The notes under the pieces: generated by a model
What the model saw: the letters and a program-made list of their open reading frames with translations, nothing else
Told to the model about the DNA's origin: nothing
The model's database searches: none
NCBI RefSeq assembly: GCF_018324205.1
Contig: NZ_AP023356.1
Coordinates: 1,860,001 to 1,924,000 of the forward strand
DNA from: Actinoplanes ianthinogenes
GTDB lineage: Bacteria; Actinomycetota; Actinomycetes; Mycobacteriales; Micromonosporaceae
Length of the DNA stretch: 64,000 bases
Direction: 5' to 3'
Shown: positions 27,115 through 35,398 of the stretch, piece by piece
How positions within the stretch are numbered: the stretch's first letter is position 1
Layout: each line of letters begins with the position of its first letter
Translations under genes and position numbers: made by a program

Positions 27115-27612
27115 TCAGCCGGGGCCCAGCGGGACCGGCGCGCCGGCGGCGTCCTGTGCGGTGTACGTCCAGGCGCCGCCCGGGTCCGGAAACGTGATGA
27201 CGAAGAACTTCGCCGCTCCGGTGCCGGCCGGCATCGGCTTGGCCGCCACGGTCACCGGGTCGTGCCCGGGCGCGGTCGCGGTCACCGCGGCCGCCGGTGC
27301 GGTCAGCAGGCCGTACGCGAACTCGCTCCGCCCCGGCCCCTTGCCGTCCAGGTAACGTCCCCCGGAGGGCCGGTCGTCCCACGGCCCGCAGCCGCCGCTG
27401 AGCTCCGGGTCGGTCCGCATCCCGGCGTCCCGCAGCTCCAGGCAGATCTCATGCTGCTCGTCGTGGAACGTGACCAGCGTCCACCCGGCGCCGCCGATCG
27501 TGCCCTCGTCGAGTTTCACCACGTCGGTGGGCTCGAACGGCTCCGGCTCCCCGGAGCACCCGCCCGCCGCCAGCACCACGGCAGCGGCGGCGGCACCCCA
27601 GAAACGGCGCAT
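27115..27612 (-). CDS. Putative lipoprotein
   Basis: This 165-residue protein has a lipoprotein signal peptide: MRRFWGAAAAAVVLAAGGC, with the lipobox LAAGGC placing the acylated Cys at residue 19. The remainder is a single small beta-rich domain with two further cysteines (ICLELRDAG ... LSGGCGPWDD). ATG 27612 has GGGAGGGAAAGCC immediately upstream; the long open frame before it is not coding. No family is recognised. Confidence 0.75.
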   Translation of the reverse strand: MRRFWGAAAAAVVLAAGGCSGEPEPFEPTDVVKLDEGTIGGAGWTLVTFHDEQHEICLELRDAGMRTDPELSGGCGPWDDRPSGGRYLDGKGPGRSEFAYGLLTAPAAAVTATAPGHDPVTVAAKPMPAGTGAAKFFVITFPDPGGAWTYTAQDAAGAPVPLGPG

Positions 27613-27638
27613 GGCTTTCCCTCCCCCGCTGACCGAGA

Positions 27639-28433
27639 TCAATGCGAGATCGTACGGTCCGCGAAGCCGGCGACGATGCGGGCCACCTCCGCCGGGGCGG
27701 CGAGGTTGGCGCCGTGCCCCTGGCCGGGCATGGTGGTCCGCTCGGCGCCGGGTATCGCCGCTTCCAGGGCGGCGAGCCGGTCCGCCAGGTGGCCCGGGCT
27801 GCGGTCGCCGCCGAGCAGCAGGACCGGGACCCGGATCCCGGCATAGGCCGCCCGCCGGTCGCCGAGTGCGTCGATGGCCAGGTTGTCGTCGATCTGCCGG
27901 GGGATCATCCACCGCCACCGCGGCACCATCGCCAGCAGCGCCGCGATCGGCCAGACCGTCCGCGGCGGGAGCCGCACCACGTCCCGGAGGAAGATCTGGA
28001 TCGCTCGCCGCGGGCTGCCCGCCGCCAGCGCCGCCTGCGCCCGGCGGATCGCCTCGCCGCCGAGCGGCTGCTCGGTGACCACCGGTGGCTCGTACAGCAC
28101 CGCCCCGGCGAACGCCGCCGGCTCGGCCAGCAGTGCCTCCAGCGCCACCACCGCACCGGACGAGTGCCCGACCAGCAGCACCGGCCGCCCGAGCGAGCGC
28201 GCCAGCGCGACCGTGTCGGCCACCTCGGCGGCCAGGCCCGGTGGCGGCGTCAGGTCCGCGCGATACCGGCGGCGCCTCATCCGTACGACCTGGAACCGCC
28301 CGGTCAGCCGCTCCGCCACCCGGCGCCACGCCGACTCGTCGTTCATCCCGCCGTGCAGGACGACGATCCCCGGCCCGGTCCCGTCACTGGCCGCCAGCAC
28401 CTCGGTGCCGTCACCGGCCGCGATCCGCATCAT
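27639..28433 (-). CDS. Alpha/beta hydrolase
   Basis: This 264-residue hydrolase has the oxyanion segment VVLHGGMNDE, nucleophile elbow LVGHSSGAV (Ser near residue 90), an acid in LLLGGDRSP, and catalytic His in MPGQGHGANL. The substrate is unknown. It lies 26 bp upstream of the lipoprotein gene on the same strand and may share a transcript. The start is placed at MRIAAGDG (ATG 28433). Confidence 0.82.
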   Translation of the reverse strand: MMRIAAGDGTEVLAASDGTGPGIVVLHGGMNDESAWRRVAERLTGRFQVVRMRRRRYRADLTPPPGLAAEVADTVALARSLGRPVLLVGHSSGAVVALEALLAEPAAFAGAVLYEPPVVTEQPLGGEAIRRAQAALAAGSPRRAIQIFLRDVVRLPPRTVWPIAALLAMVPRWRWMIPRQIDDNLAIDALGDRRAAYAGIRVPVLLLGGDRSPGHLADRLAALEAAIPGAERTTMPGQGHGANLAAPAEVARIVAGFADRTISH

Positions 28434-28516
28434 GGGCACCCCCGTTCCGTTGATTCTGCCCGGTCCGGTCACGTCGTGGCGTGGACAGGGTTGCCGGGAC
28501 CGGTCAGGATCCGGGG

Positions 28517-29374
28517 ATGCGGTGGGTGATGACGGGGCGGGGGTTGCGGCGGTGGGCGTTCCACTCGTTCGCGGCGTTCGGGGTGGTGGCCCTGCTGTTG
28601 CAGTCCTATCAGGCCATCTGGGACCGACCGCTGTGGCCCGGGCACGCCGGGCAGGTCGCGGTCGCGGTCGCGCTGGCCTCTTTTCTGTACGGCCTGATCC
28701 GCGTCCGGCCGGCGAAAGCGGTGGTCCGGGACCTGAAGCGACCCGCGTGCCGGATCGAGGTGGTGCCCGGCGACCTGTTCGAGCAGGACGACTCGCACCT
28801 GGTCGTGGGGTTCACCGACACCTTCGACACCGACGTCACCGACGACCGGGTGGTGCAGGCCGGGAGTGTGCAGGGGCAGTTCCTGGAGCGGGTCTACGGC
28901 GGGGACCGGGTACGGCTCGACGCCGACCTGGACAAGCTGCTGGCCGCCGAGCCGGTGGTGACCGAGTTGACGCGCGCCACGAAGCCGTACGGAAAACGTC
29001 GTCGTCATCTGGTCGGGACCGTGCTGGTGCTCGGTGACCCGCGCCGGCACTTCTTCGCGGTCGCCTACAGCCGGATGGGGCCGAACCTGGTGGCCCAGTC
29101 GTCGGCGGACCAGCTCTGGCACAGCCTGAGCCGGCTCTGGGCCGCGGCGCACGAGCACGGGCAGCGGCGGCCGCTCGCCATGCCGGTGGTGGGCGCCACG
29201 CTGGCCCGGGTGGACGCGCTGGACCGGGAGGCGCTGCTGCGGCTGATCCTGCTGTCCTTCGTGGCCGCCTCCCGCGATCACCTGGTCACCACCCGGCTCC
29301 GGGTGGTGCTGCGCCCGGACGAGTTCGCCGACGTGAACCGGGCCGAACTGAAGGCGTTCCTCGATGCGATCTGA
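28517..29374 (+). CDS. TM-Macro protein resembling the Thoeris ThsA effector (DUF6430)
   Basis: This 285-residue protein has two N-terminal membrane helices (FAAFGVVALLLQSYQAI; VAVAVALASFLYGLI). A domain follows matching DUF6430/ThsA-Macro: IEVVPGDLFEQDDSHLVVG, then TDTFDTDV and SVQGQFLERVYGG. TM-Macro ThsA proteins are the effectors of type II Thoeris anti-phage systems, where the Macro domain senses an ADP-ribose derivative made by a TIR protein. No TIR gene is adjacent; the nearest TIR-like genes are about 10-12 kb downstream. ATG 28517 is preferred over GTG 28481. Confidence 0.68.
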   Translation: MRWVMTGRGLRRWAFHSFAAFGVVALLLQSYQAIWDRPLWPGHAGQVAVAVALASFLYGLIRVRPAKAVVRDLKRPACRIEVVPGDLFEQDDSHLVVGFTDTFDTDVTDDRVVQAGSVQGQFLERVYGGDRVRLDADLDKLLAAEPVVTELTRATKPYGKRRRHLVGTVLVLGDPRRHFFAVAYSRMGPNLVAQSSADQLWHSLSRLWAAAHEHGQRRPLAMPVVGATLARVDALDREALLRLILLSFVAASRDHLVTTRLRVVLRPDEFADVNRAELKAFLDAI

Positions 29375-29422
29375 GCCGGACCGTGATGGAGTGGACAGGC
29401 CACGACATCCTTGGGGGTTCTC

Positions 29423-30121
29423 GTGACCGCGACCGCACCGCGCCGGCCGAACCCCTGGGCGGCCGGCACGTTCCTCGGCAGCCTCCCCGCCGACGTCGCG
29501 CTGGCGCTGGTCGCCGGCAGTGTGAAACGCCCGTTCGCCGCCGGGCGGCCGCTGCTCCGTGAGGGCACCCGCGACACCCACGTCTTCCTGCTGGTCCGCG
29601 GGTTCGTCAAGGCGACCACCGCGGTCGACGGGGTGGAGACGCTGCTCGGCATCCGGATCCCCGGCGAGGTGGTCGGCGAGATCGGCGCGCTGACCGGTGA
29701 GCCGCGCACCGCGACGGTGACGGCCTGCGGGCCGGTCACCGCGGGGCAGGTCAGCCGGGCCGACTTCGAGGCGTTCCTGCGGCAGCGGCAGGACGCGTCC
29801 GCGCTGATCGCCGCGGCGATGGCCCGGCAACTGCGGTGGGCCAACCGGCGGCGGGTGGACTTCGCGGCGTTCCCCGCGCACATCCGGCTGGCGCGGCTGC
29901 TCGCCGAGATCGCCGACGTGTGCGGGCGGCCCCGGCCGGACGGCGGCGTGGAGATCGCCGTGCCGCTGAGCCAGCCGGACCTGGCCTCGATGATCGCCAT
30001 CGCCCAGGCCACCGTGCAGAAGGCCCTGCACGAGCTGCGTGACCGGGGGCTGATCGCGACCGGATACCGCCGGCTGGTCATCACCGACCTGGAGAAGCTG
30101 CGGCTCGCCGCCGAACTGTGA
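29423..30121 (+). CDS. Crp/Fnr-family transcriptional regulator
   Basis: This 232-residue regulator has a cyclic-nucleotide-binding-type beta barrel at about residues 15-120 (GRPLLREGTRDTHVFLLVRG, PGEVVGEIGALTGEPRTATV), a dimer helix, and a winged HTH (LSQPDLASMIAIAQATVQKALHELRDRG, described here only by its ends). The GEIGALTGEPRTATV loop resembles cNMP-binding sites. GTG 29423 has GGGGG a few bases upstream. It lies directly after the Macro gene (48 bp). Confidence 0.85.
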   Translation: MTATAPRRPNPWAAGTFLGSLPADVALALVAGSVKRPFAAGRPLLREGTRDTHVFLLVRGFVKATTAVDGVETLLGIRIPGEVVGEIGALTGEPRTATVTACGPVTAGQVSRADFEAFLRQRQDASALIAAAMARQLRWANRRRVDFAAFPAHIRLARLLAEIADVCGRPRPDGGVEIAVPLSQPDLASMIAIAQATVQKALHELRDRGLIATGYRRLVITDLEKLRLAAEL

Positions 30122-30133
30122 CGTCGAATTCCT

Positions 30134-30161
30134 CCGGATCCCCTATTAGTAGGAGATCCGG
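30134..30161. terminator. Hairpin after the Crp/Fnr gene
   Basis: CCGGATC (30134-30140) pairs with GATCCGG (30155-30161). After one mismatch, a further four pairs close on a TTAG loop. It starts 12 bp after the stop at 30121. The downstream 240 bp up to the LAL gene show no gene. Confidence 0.5.
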
Positions 30162-30403
30162 CCGCCCGGGTGGCTCCACTATCGAGCGATGAGGGTCGCG
30201 GCGCCGGTTTGCAGAACCGGACAACCGGCCGATAACCGATGTCATCCCGGCAAGAGTGATGCGCCGGACGACGAGTGGGTAAACCCCTTGAGGCAATTAC
30301 CGTGATCACTCCAGCGGACCACAATCGGCAGTCCACCCTCGGAACACGGCGAGCACGCGAGGGAGCACACACTGGACACCCACGTACGCGGCGGGGGGCC
30401 GTC

Positions 30404-33202
30404 GTGAGCGGCCGGATCGTCGGCCGGGCCCGCGAGCTGGCGGTGCTGCACCAGGCGCTCGACGACACCAAGGACGGCCGGGGCGGCTGCCACGTGATCT
30501 TCGGGCCGCCCGGGATCGGCAAGTCCCGGCTGCTGCTGGCGGCCGGTGACCACGCCGACGAGCGGGACATCGCGGTCGCCGCCCGGGAGGCGTTCCGGCA
30601 CGATCTGGCCGCGCCGCTGGTCACCCTGGCCGGTGCGCTGCGCGCGTGCAGCCCGCCGACCGGCGACTTCGCCTGGCTGGCCGGGGCGGACGACCACCCG
30701 ACCGGGAACTACGCCAAGATCCACCGGCTGCGTGACTCGCTGGAGCGGTTCGCCGCCGCGCAGCCGCTGCTCATCGTGATCGACGACGCGCACTGGATGG
30801 ACGAGCTGAGCGCGCTCGCGGTCCGCGAGCTGGTCCCGGCCCTCGCCTCGTTCCCGGTCCGCTGGCTGCTGGCCAGCCGCACCCAGCCGGCCGACACCCC
30901 GGGCGGGCAGACGCTGAGCTGGCTGTCGCAGCGCGGCACCCCGATCCACCTGGACGTGCTCGACGAGCAGGCGACCGAGCAGCTGTGCACCGAGCGGATC
31001 GGCGCCCGGGTGGACAACACCGTGCTGGCCCTGGTGGCCGGGTGCGGCGGATACCCGCTGCGGATCGAGCAGCTGCTGGACGCGCTGGTCGCCACCAAGC
31101 AGATCATGATCGCCGACGGGATCGCCACGGTGGTCGGCGAGGACCTGCCGTCCAGCTTCGTCGCCACGGTCCGGGAGATCGTCGGCAGCCTGTCCGCGGA
31201 CGCCCAGCGGCTGCTGCGCTCGGTCTCGGTCCTGGACCGGCCGTTCGACATCGAGAGCGGGGCGCGGCTGATGGGCAGCCAGGACCCGGCCGAGCTGTTC
31301 GGGCTGATCGACGAGGTGACCACGTCCGGGCTGCTGGTCGAGGACCAGGACGGGCTGACCTTCCGGCACGCGCTGGTGCACCAGGCCGTGCAGAACAGCC
31401 TCGGCAACTCGCAGGCGCAGCTGCTGCACGGCAAGGCGGCCGTGCTGGCCCGGGAGCACGGCCGGCCGACCGCCGAGATCGCGGGACATCTGTTGCGCAG
31501 CGGGCGGGTCGGCGCCGGGGCGGCCGTCGACATGCTGCGCGGCACGGCCGCCGGGGTCGCGGCAACGGCCCCGGCGACCGCCGCCGACCTGATGCTGCAG
31601 GCGCTGCAGGCGATCGGTGAACACGACCCGGCCCGGCCGGGGATCATCGCGGACACGGTCGGGCTGCTCGCCTCGGCCGGCCGGGTGACCAAGGCCCACG
31701 AGCTGGGCATCGAAGCGCTTCGTGCCGAACTGGACCCGGCCACCCGGGCGACCGTCCAGCTCGGCCTGGCCGAGGCGTTCAAGCACGCCGGGCAGAACGC
31801 CAAGGCCGCGGCCTACGCCGAGGACGGCCTGAACCAGCCGAAGATCGCCGAGGACGTGCGGGCCTGGCTGCACGCGATCCGCGCGCACGCCGCGTTCTAT
31901 CTGGACGATCTCACCGTCGCGGACGCGGCCGGCGCCGAGGCCGGCCGGATCGGGCGCGAGCACGAGCCGGGCGCGGCGGTGTTCGGCCTGACCGCGCGCA
32001 GCCTGGTGGCCGGCGCCGAGGGCCGGCTGGAGGACGCGCTCACCCACGCGACCGAGGCCACCGAGCTGGCCGACACGGTGCGCGGCCCGGCCCTGCACCG
32101 GCACCCGCGGATCTGGCTGGCGAACGCGCTGACCGCGCTGGACCGGTTCGAGGAGGCGGAGCAGGCGCTGCGGCACGGCCGGCAGGAGTCGGACGCGCTG
32201 GGCACCGCGTGGGCGCAGCCGCTCTGGCACTACTACTGGGCGGCGCTGCTCACCGCGCGCGGGCGACTCGACGACGCGGTCGCCGAGGCCGATGCCGGGG
32301 TGACCACGGCGGAGCAGCTGACCGCGTACCAGCTGGCGGTGCCGCTGCTCGGCACGCTGATCAAGCTGGCGGTGCTACGCGGTGACCTGGACCAGGGCCG
32401 GGCGCTGCTGGACCGGATGCGGGAGCTGCTCGGCACCGGGATCACCGCGGCGCCGGAGGACGTGCTCTGGCCCGAGGCGGCCCTGCTGCTCGGCGAGGGC
32501 GCCACCCGGGAGGCGTTCGCCCTGCTGCCCGGTCTCTATGACACGGCGGTCGACCGGCCCACCCTGATCGTGCAGCACCCCGGCATCGCGGCCACCCTGG
32601 TCCGGCTGGCGGTGGCGTCCGGGGACCCGGGGCGGGCCGAGGCCATCGCCGCGAGCGCGGCCGGGCTGGCCCGGCGCAACCCGCAGTCGCACGCCGCGGC
32701 CGGGGCGGCCGAGCACACCATGGGGGTGCTCGGCCACGACCCGCGGCGCCTGCAAGCCGCCGTGGCGCGGTTCCGGCTCAGCCGGCGGCCGCTGGCGCTG
32801 GCCGCGGCGCTGGCCGACGCGGCCGAGTTGGCCCGCGCCACCGGCGCGGCCGAGGACCGGGCCGCCGCCCGGGGCTGGTACGACGAGGCGCTCGGCCGGT
32901 GCGCCTCGGCCGGCGCGCACGGGCTGCGCCGGCAGCTCGAGGCCGGGCTCGGCGCCTCGCTGGGCGCGGTCCGGCCGGAGAGACCGCCGGACCCCCACGA
33001 GGCCTGCCTGCCCGGGCTGTCCCCGGCGGAGCGGCCGGTGGCGCTGCTGGTCGCCCAGGGCATGACCAACATCGTGGTGGCCCGGCAGCTGAACCTGTCC
33101 CCGCACACCGTGGACAGCCACCTCCGCAAGATCTTCATGAAGCTGGACATCCGCAGCCGCGTCGAGCTGGCCGCCCTGGTGGCCCGCGAGTGCCGCTGCT
33201 GA
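30404..33202 (+). CDS. Large ATPase-LuxR (LAL) transcriptional regulator
   Basis: This 932-residue protein has an N-terminal AAA-type NTPase (VGRARELAVL, Walker A GPPGIGKSRLL, Walker B LLIVIDDAHWMDE). A long TPR-like helical region follows, and the C-terminal LuxR HTH reads LSPAERPVALLVAQGMTN and LSPHTVDSHLRKIFMKL. GTG 30404 follows GGGGGGCC; the in-frame extension to 30275 is not supported. It is a possible pathway activator for the divergent or downstream genes, but no target is evident. Confidence 0.88.
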   Translation: MSGRIVGRARELAVLHQALDDTKDGRGGCHVIFGPPGIGKSRLLLAAGDHADERDIAVAAREAFRHDLAAPLVTLAGALRACSPPTGDFAWLAGADDHPTGNYAKIHRLRDSLERFAAAQPLLIVIDDAHWMDELSALAVRELVPALASFPVRWLLASRTQPADTPGGQTLSWLSQRGTPIHLDVLDEQATEQLCTERIGARVDNTVLALVAGCGGYPLRIEQLLDALVATKQIMIADGIATVVGEDLPSSFVATVREIVGSLSADAQRLLRSVSVLDRPFDIESGARLMGSQDPAELFGLIDEVTTSGLLVEDQDGLTFRHALVHQAVQNSLGNSQAQLLHGKAAVLAREHGRPTAEIAGHLLRSGRVGAGAAVDMLRGTAAGVAATAPATAADLMLQALQAIGEHDPARPGIIADTVGLLASAGRVTKAHELGIEALRAELDPATRATVQLGLAEAFKHAGQNAKAAAYAEDGLNQPKIAEDVRAWLHAIRAHAAFYLDDLTVADAAGAEAGRIGREHEPGAAVFGLTARSLVAGAEGRLEDALTHATEATELADTVRGPALHRHPRIWLANALTALDRFEEAEQALRHGRQESDALGTAWAQPLWHYYWAALLTARGRLDDAVAEADAGVTTAEQLTAYQLAVPLLGTLIKLAVLRGDLDQGRALLDRMRELLGTGITAAPEDVLWPEAALLLGEGATREAFALLPGLYDTAVDRPTLIVQHPGIAATLVRLAVASGDPGRAEAIAASAAGLARRNPQSHAAAGAAEHTMGVLGHDPRRLQAAVARFRLSRRPLALAAALADAAELARATGAAEDRAAARGWYDEALGRCASAGAHGLRRQLEAGLGASLGAVRPERPPDPHEACLPGLSPAERPVALLVAQGMTNIVVARQLNLSPHTVDSHLRKIFMKLDIRSRVELAALVARECRC

Positions 33203-33294
33203 TCCCGTACATGCGTGATGTGCCCGGCGTCCGCCGCGGCTCACGATGACGGTAGGTGTCGCCGATTGTCCGGGAAGGACCGCAATTGTTGACA

Positions 33295-34713
33295 ATGCCG
33301 ACTCCCCGTACGCCGGTGCTCGTGGTCGGCGCCGGACCGACCGGCGCCGTGCTCGCCCTCGAACTCGCCCGGCACGGCGTCCCGAGCCTGGTCGTCGAAC
33401 GGGCCTCCCGGCCACCCCGGCATCCCGAGCTCAACCTGGTCGGCGGGCACACCCTGGACCTGCTGCGCCGGCTCGGCGTGGCCGAGGCCCTCCTCGCCGC
33501 CGGCCTCGACCCGGACGGTCACGACACCACCGTCTGGAGCCGGTCGATCGGCCGGCGCCCGGTGGCGACCGCCCCGGACCGGCCCCGGCCGGACGATCCG
33601 CGGGTCCTGGTCACCGGCACCGACCTGGCCGTCCGGCTGCGCGACGCGGCCCGCGCCCACCCGCTGATCGACCTGCGCGAGGGCTGGATCTTCACCGACC
33701 TGCGGCTGGAGGGCGGCGGTGCGGTGGCCACGCTGCTCGACGGGCACACCGGGACCCGGCACAGCGTCCCGGCCGACCACCTGGCCGGCTGCGACGGCGC
33801 GCAGAGCACGGTCCGCCGGTGCCTGGGCGTGCCGATGGACGAGACGCTGACCACCGCGCACTACTACACCATCCAGTTCCGCAGCGACCACCTGGCGCGC
33901 CGGTTCCCGCAGCCGGCCACGCTGGTCGCCGACGGGATCTCGCTGACCCGCTGCTCCGGACCCGGGATGTGGCTCGGCCACCTGCCGCTGGACCGGGGCG
34001 ACGCGGAGACCGCCGACCCGATCGCGCTGCTGCACAGCAAGCTCCCGGCCGCGCTGGCCGCCTCGCAGATCCTCGAGGTGTCGCAGTGGCCCGACCCGCT
34101 CGGGGTGGCCCGCACCTACCGGCAGGGCGCCGCGTACCTGGCCGGGCAGGCCGCGCACACCCTGCACCCGCCGAGCGTCGCCGCGGACACCTGCCTCGGC
34201 GACGCCGTCGACCTGGGCTGGAAGCTCGCCGCCACCCTCGGCCGGTGGGCCGGACCGGCCCTGCTCGACAGCTACGAGCAGGACCGCCGCCCGCACGCGG
34301 TCCGGGATCGCCGGCTGCTCTCCCGGGAGCTGGCGACCCGGCGGCGGTTCGGCCGGCTGGCGGCGGCCGGCGCGTCCCGGGAACGCCTCGCCGGGGTGCT
34401 GCTGCGCGACCAGCTCCGGAACGCCGGCTCCGGGGCGCCGCCCCGGCTGCCGACCGACCGGCTCGGCCCGCAGTTCACCCTTGTGGACGTGACCGGCTCC
34501 GGACGCGGGCGATCACTTGTGGACACCGCGCGGGCCCGCGGCATCCCGATGACTTATCTCGCGGCGGACGACGCGCCGCTGCGGGACCGCGTCCCGGGCC
34601 GGCTTCTACTGGTCCGGCCGGATCAACTCGTGGCGTGGCAGTCGGCCGGCGACGCGTCCGATTGGGACAGCGTGCTCGATCGGGTGACCGGCTGTCCGCC
34701 CAGGATCACGTGA
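33295..34713 (+). CDS. FAD-dependent monooxygenase-like protein
   Basis: This 472-residue protein belongs to the aromatic hydroxylase (PHBH-like) group. It has the dinucleotide fold VLVVGAGPTGAVLALELARHG (motif GxGxxG), the DG motif CDGAQSTVRR, and a C-terminal thioredoxin-like tail. The second FAD contact, normally GD at GDAAH, reads GQAAHTLHPP, so flavin binding may be altered. ATG 33295 was used; TTG 33286 or 33289 are possible. It has 75 bp to the next gene and is perhaps unrelated to it. Confidence 0.75.
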   Translation: MPTPRTPVLVVGAGPTGAVLALELARHGVPSLVVERASRPPRHPELNLVGGHTLDLLRRLGVAEALLAAGLDPDGHDTTVWSRSIGRRPVATAPDRPRPDDPRVLVTGTDLAVRLRDAARAHPLIDLREGWIFTDLRLEGGGAVATLLDGHTGTRHSVPADHLAGCDGAQSTVRRCLGVPMDETLTTAHYYTIQFRSDHLARRFPQPATLVADGISLTRCSGPGMWLGHLPLDRGDAETADPIALLHSKLPAALAASQILEVSQWPDPLGVARTYRQGAAYLAGQAAHTLHPPSVAADTCLGDAVDLGWKLAATLGRWAGPALLDSYEQDRRPHAVRDRRLLSRELATRRRFGRLAAAGASRERLAGVLLRDQLRNAGSGAPPRLPTDRLGPQFTLVDVTGSGRGRSLVDTARARGIPMTYLAADDAPLRDRVPGRLLLVRPDQLVAWQSAGDASDWDSVLDRVTGCPPRIT

Positions 34714-34788
34714 ACACGTGATGTGTGCCCGGGGCCGTTCCGGACACGCTCATCTGGCGACTACGCCGACCGGAAAAGGACTGGGACG

Positions 34789-35397
34789 ATGACGACGGCA
34801 ATCGCGGATCTGAACAACACCGTCGTGGGCGGATGGGTACGGCGGCTCGCCGGCAACGCGTCGCCGCGCCGGAACCACTGGAACACCCGGACCACGTATT
34901 ACCGGGCCGCCGTGACGGTCCTCAACACCGCTCCGCGGACCGCGGTGACCTGGAAGTCGGTCGTCGCCGCGGCCCAGCCGCACGGCTGCCGCAGCACGTT
35001 CTACGAGGTGGCCGGCGCGCACGCGCGGCACCGGATGATCGACGACCTGATCGGCGACGGTGGCGCCGACTCGCTGCAGATCGCGCTGCGCTACCTGCGG
35101 GCGGACGCGGTGGAGCAGCTGATCGACGAGGCGAAGGTGTGGTCGTTCTGGCTGCACCGGCAGCAGCTGACCCGGCGGCTGACCGCCCGGATGACCACCG
35201 ATCAGCTGGAGAACGAGCTGATCGCCGAGGTGACCGCCTGGGCCCGGCGCCGGCCGGCGCTGGCGCACGCCAACGACGACACCCCGCCCGCGTGCGCCGT
35301 GGAGGACCTCACCGTGCTGCACGGGCGCCGGCTGTCCGGCACCCAGGCGGCCAACCAGCTGACCGAGGTGGTCCGGAACGCGACGGCCGGGCACTGA
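34789..35397 (+). CDS. Putative HTH protein preceding the CHAT-TPR gene
   Basis: The protein has 202 residues. Residues 37-80 (TTYYRAAVTVLNTAPR ... VVAAAQPHGCRSTFYEV) resemble a TetR-type N-terminal helix-turn-helix, in which CRSTFYEV corresponds to the recognition helix. The helical C-terminal part has no recognised family. ATG 34789 follows GGAAAAGGA. It ends one base before the CHAT-TPR start, so the two form a transcriptional unit and this protein may control it. Confidence 0.6.
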   Translation: MTTAIADLNNTVVGGWVRRLAGNASPRRNHWNTRTTYYRAAVTVLNTAPRTAVTWKSVVAAAQPHGCRSTFYEVAGAHARHRMIDDLIGDGGADSLQIALRYLRADAVEQLIDEAKVWSFWLHRQQLTRRLTARMTTDQLENELIAEVTAWARRRPALAHANDDTPPACAVEDLTVLHGRRLSGTQAANQLTEVVRNATAGH

Positions 35398-35398
35398 A

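Noticed and set aside
30275..30403. N-terminal extension of the LAL regulator at 30404
   Set aside because: Its low-complexity sequence has no ribosome site, while GTG 30404 has GGGGGG upstream and begins the conserved VGRAREL segment.
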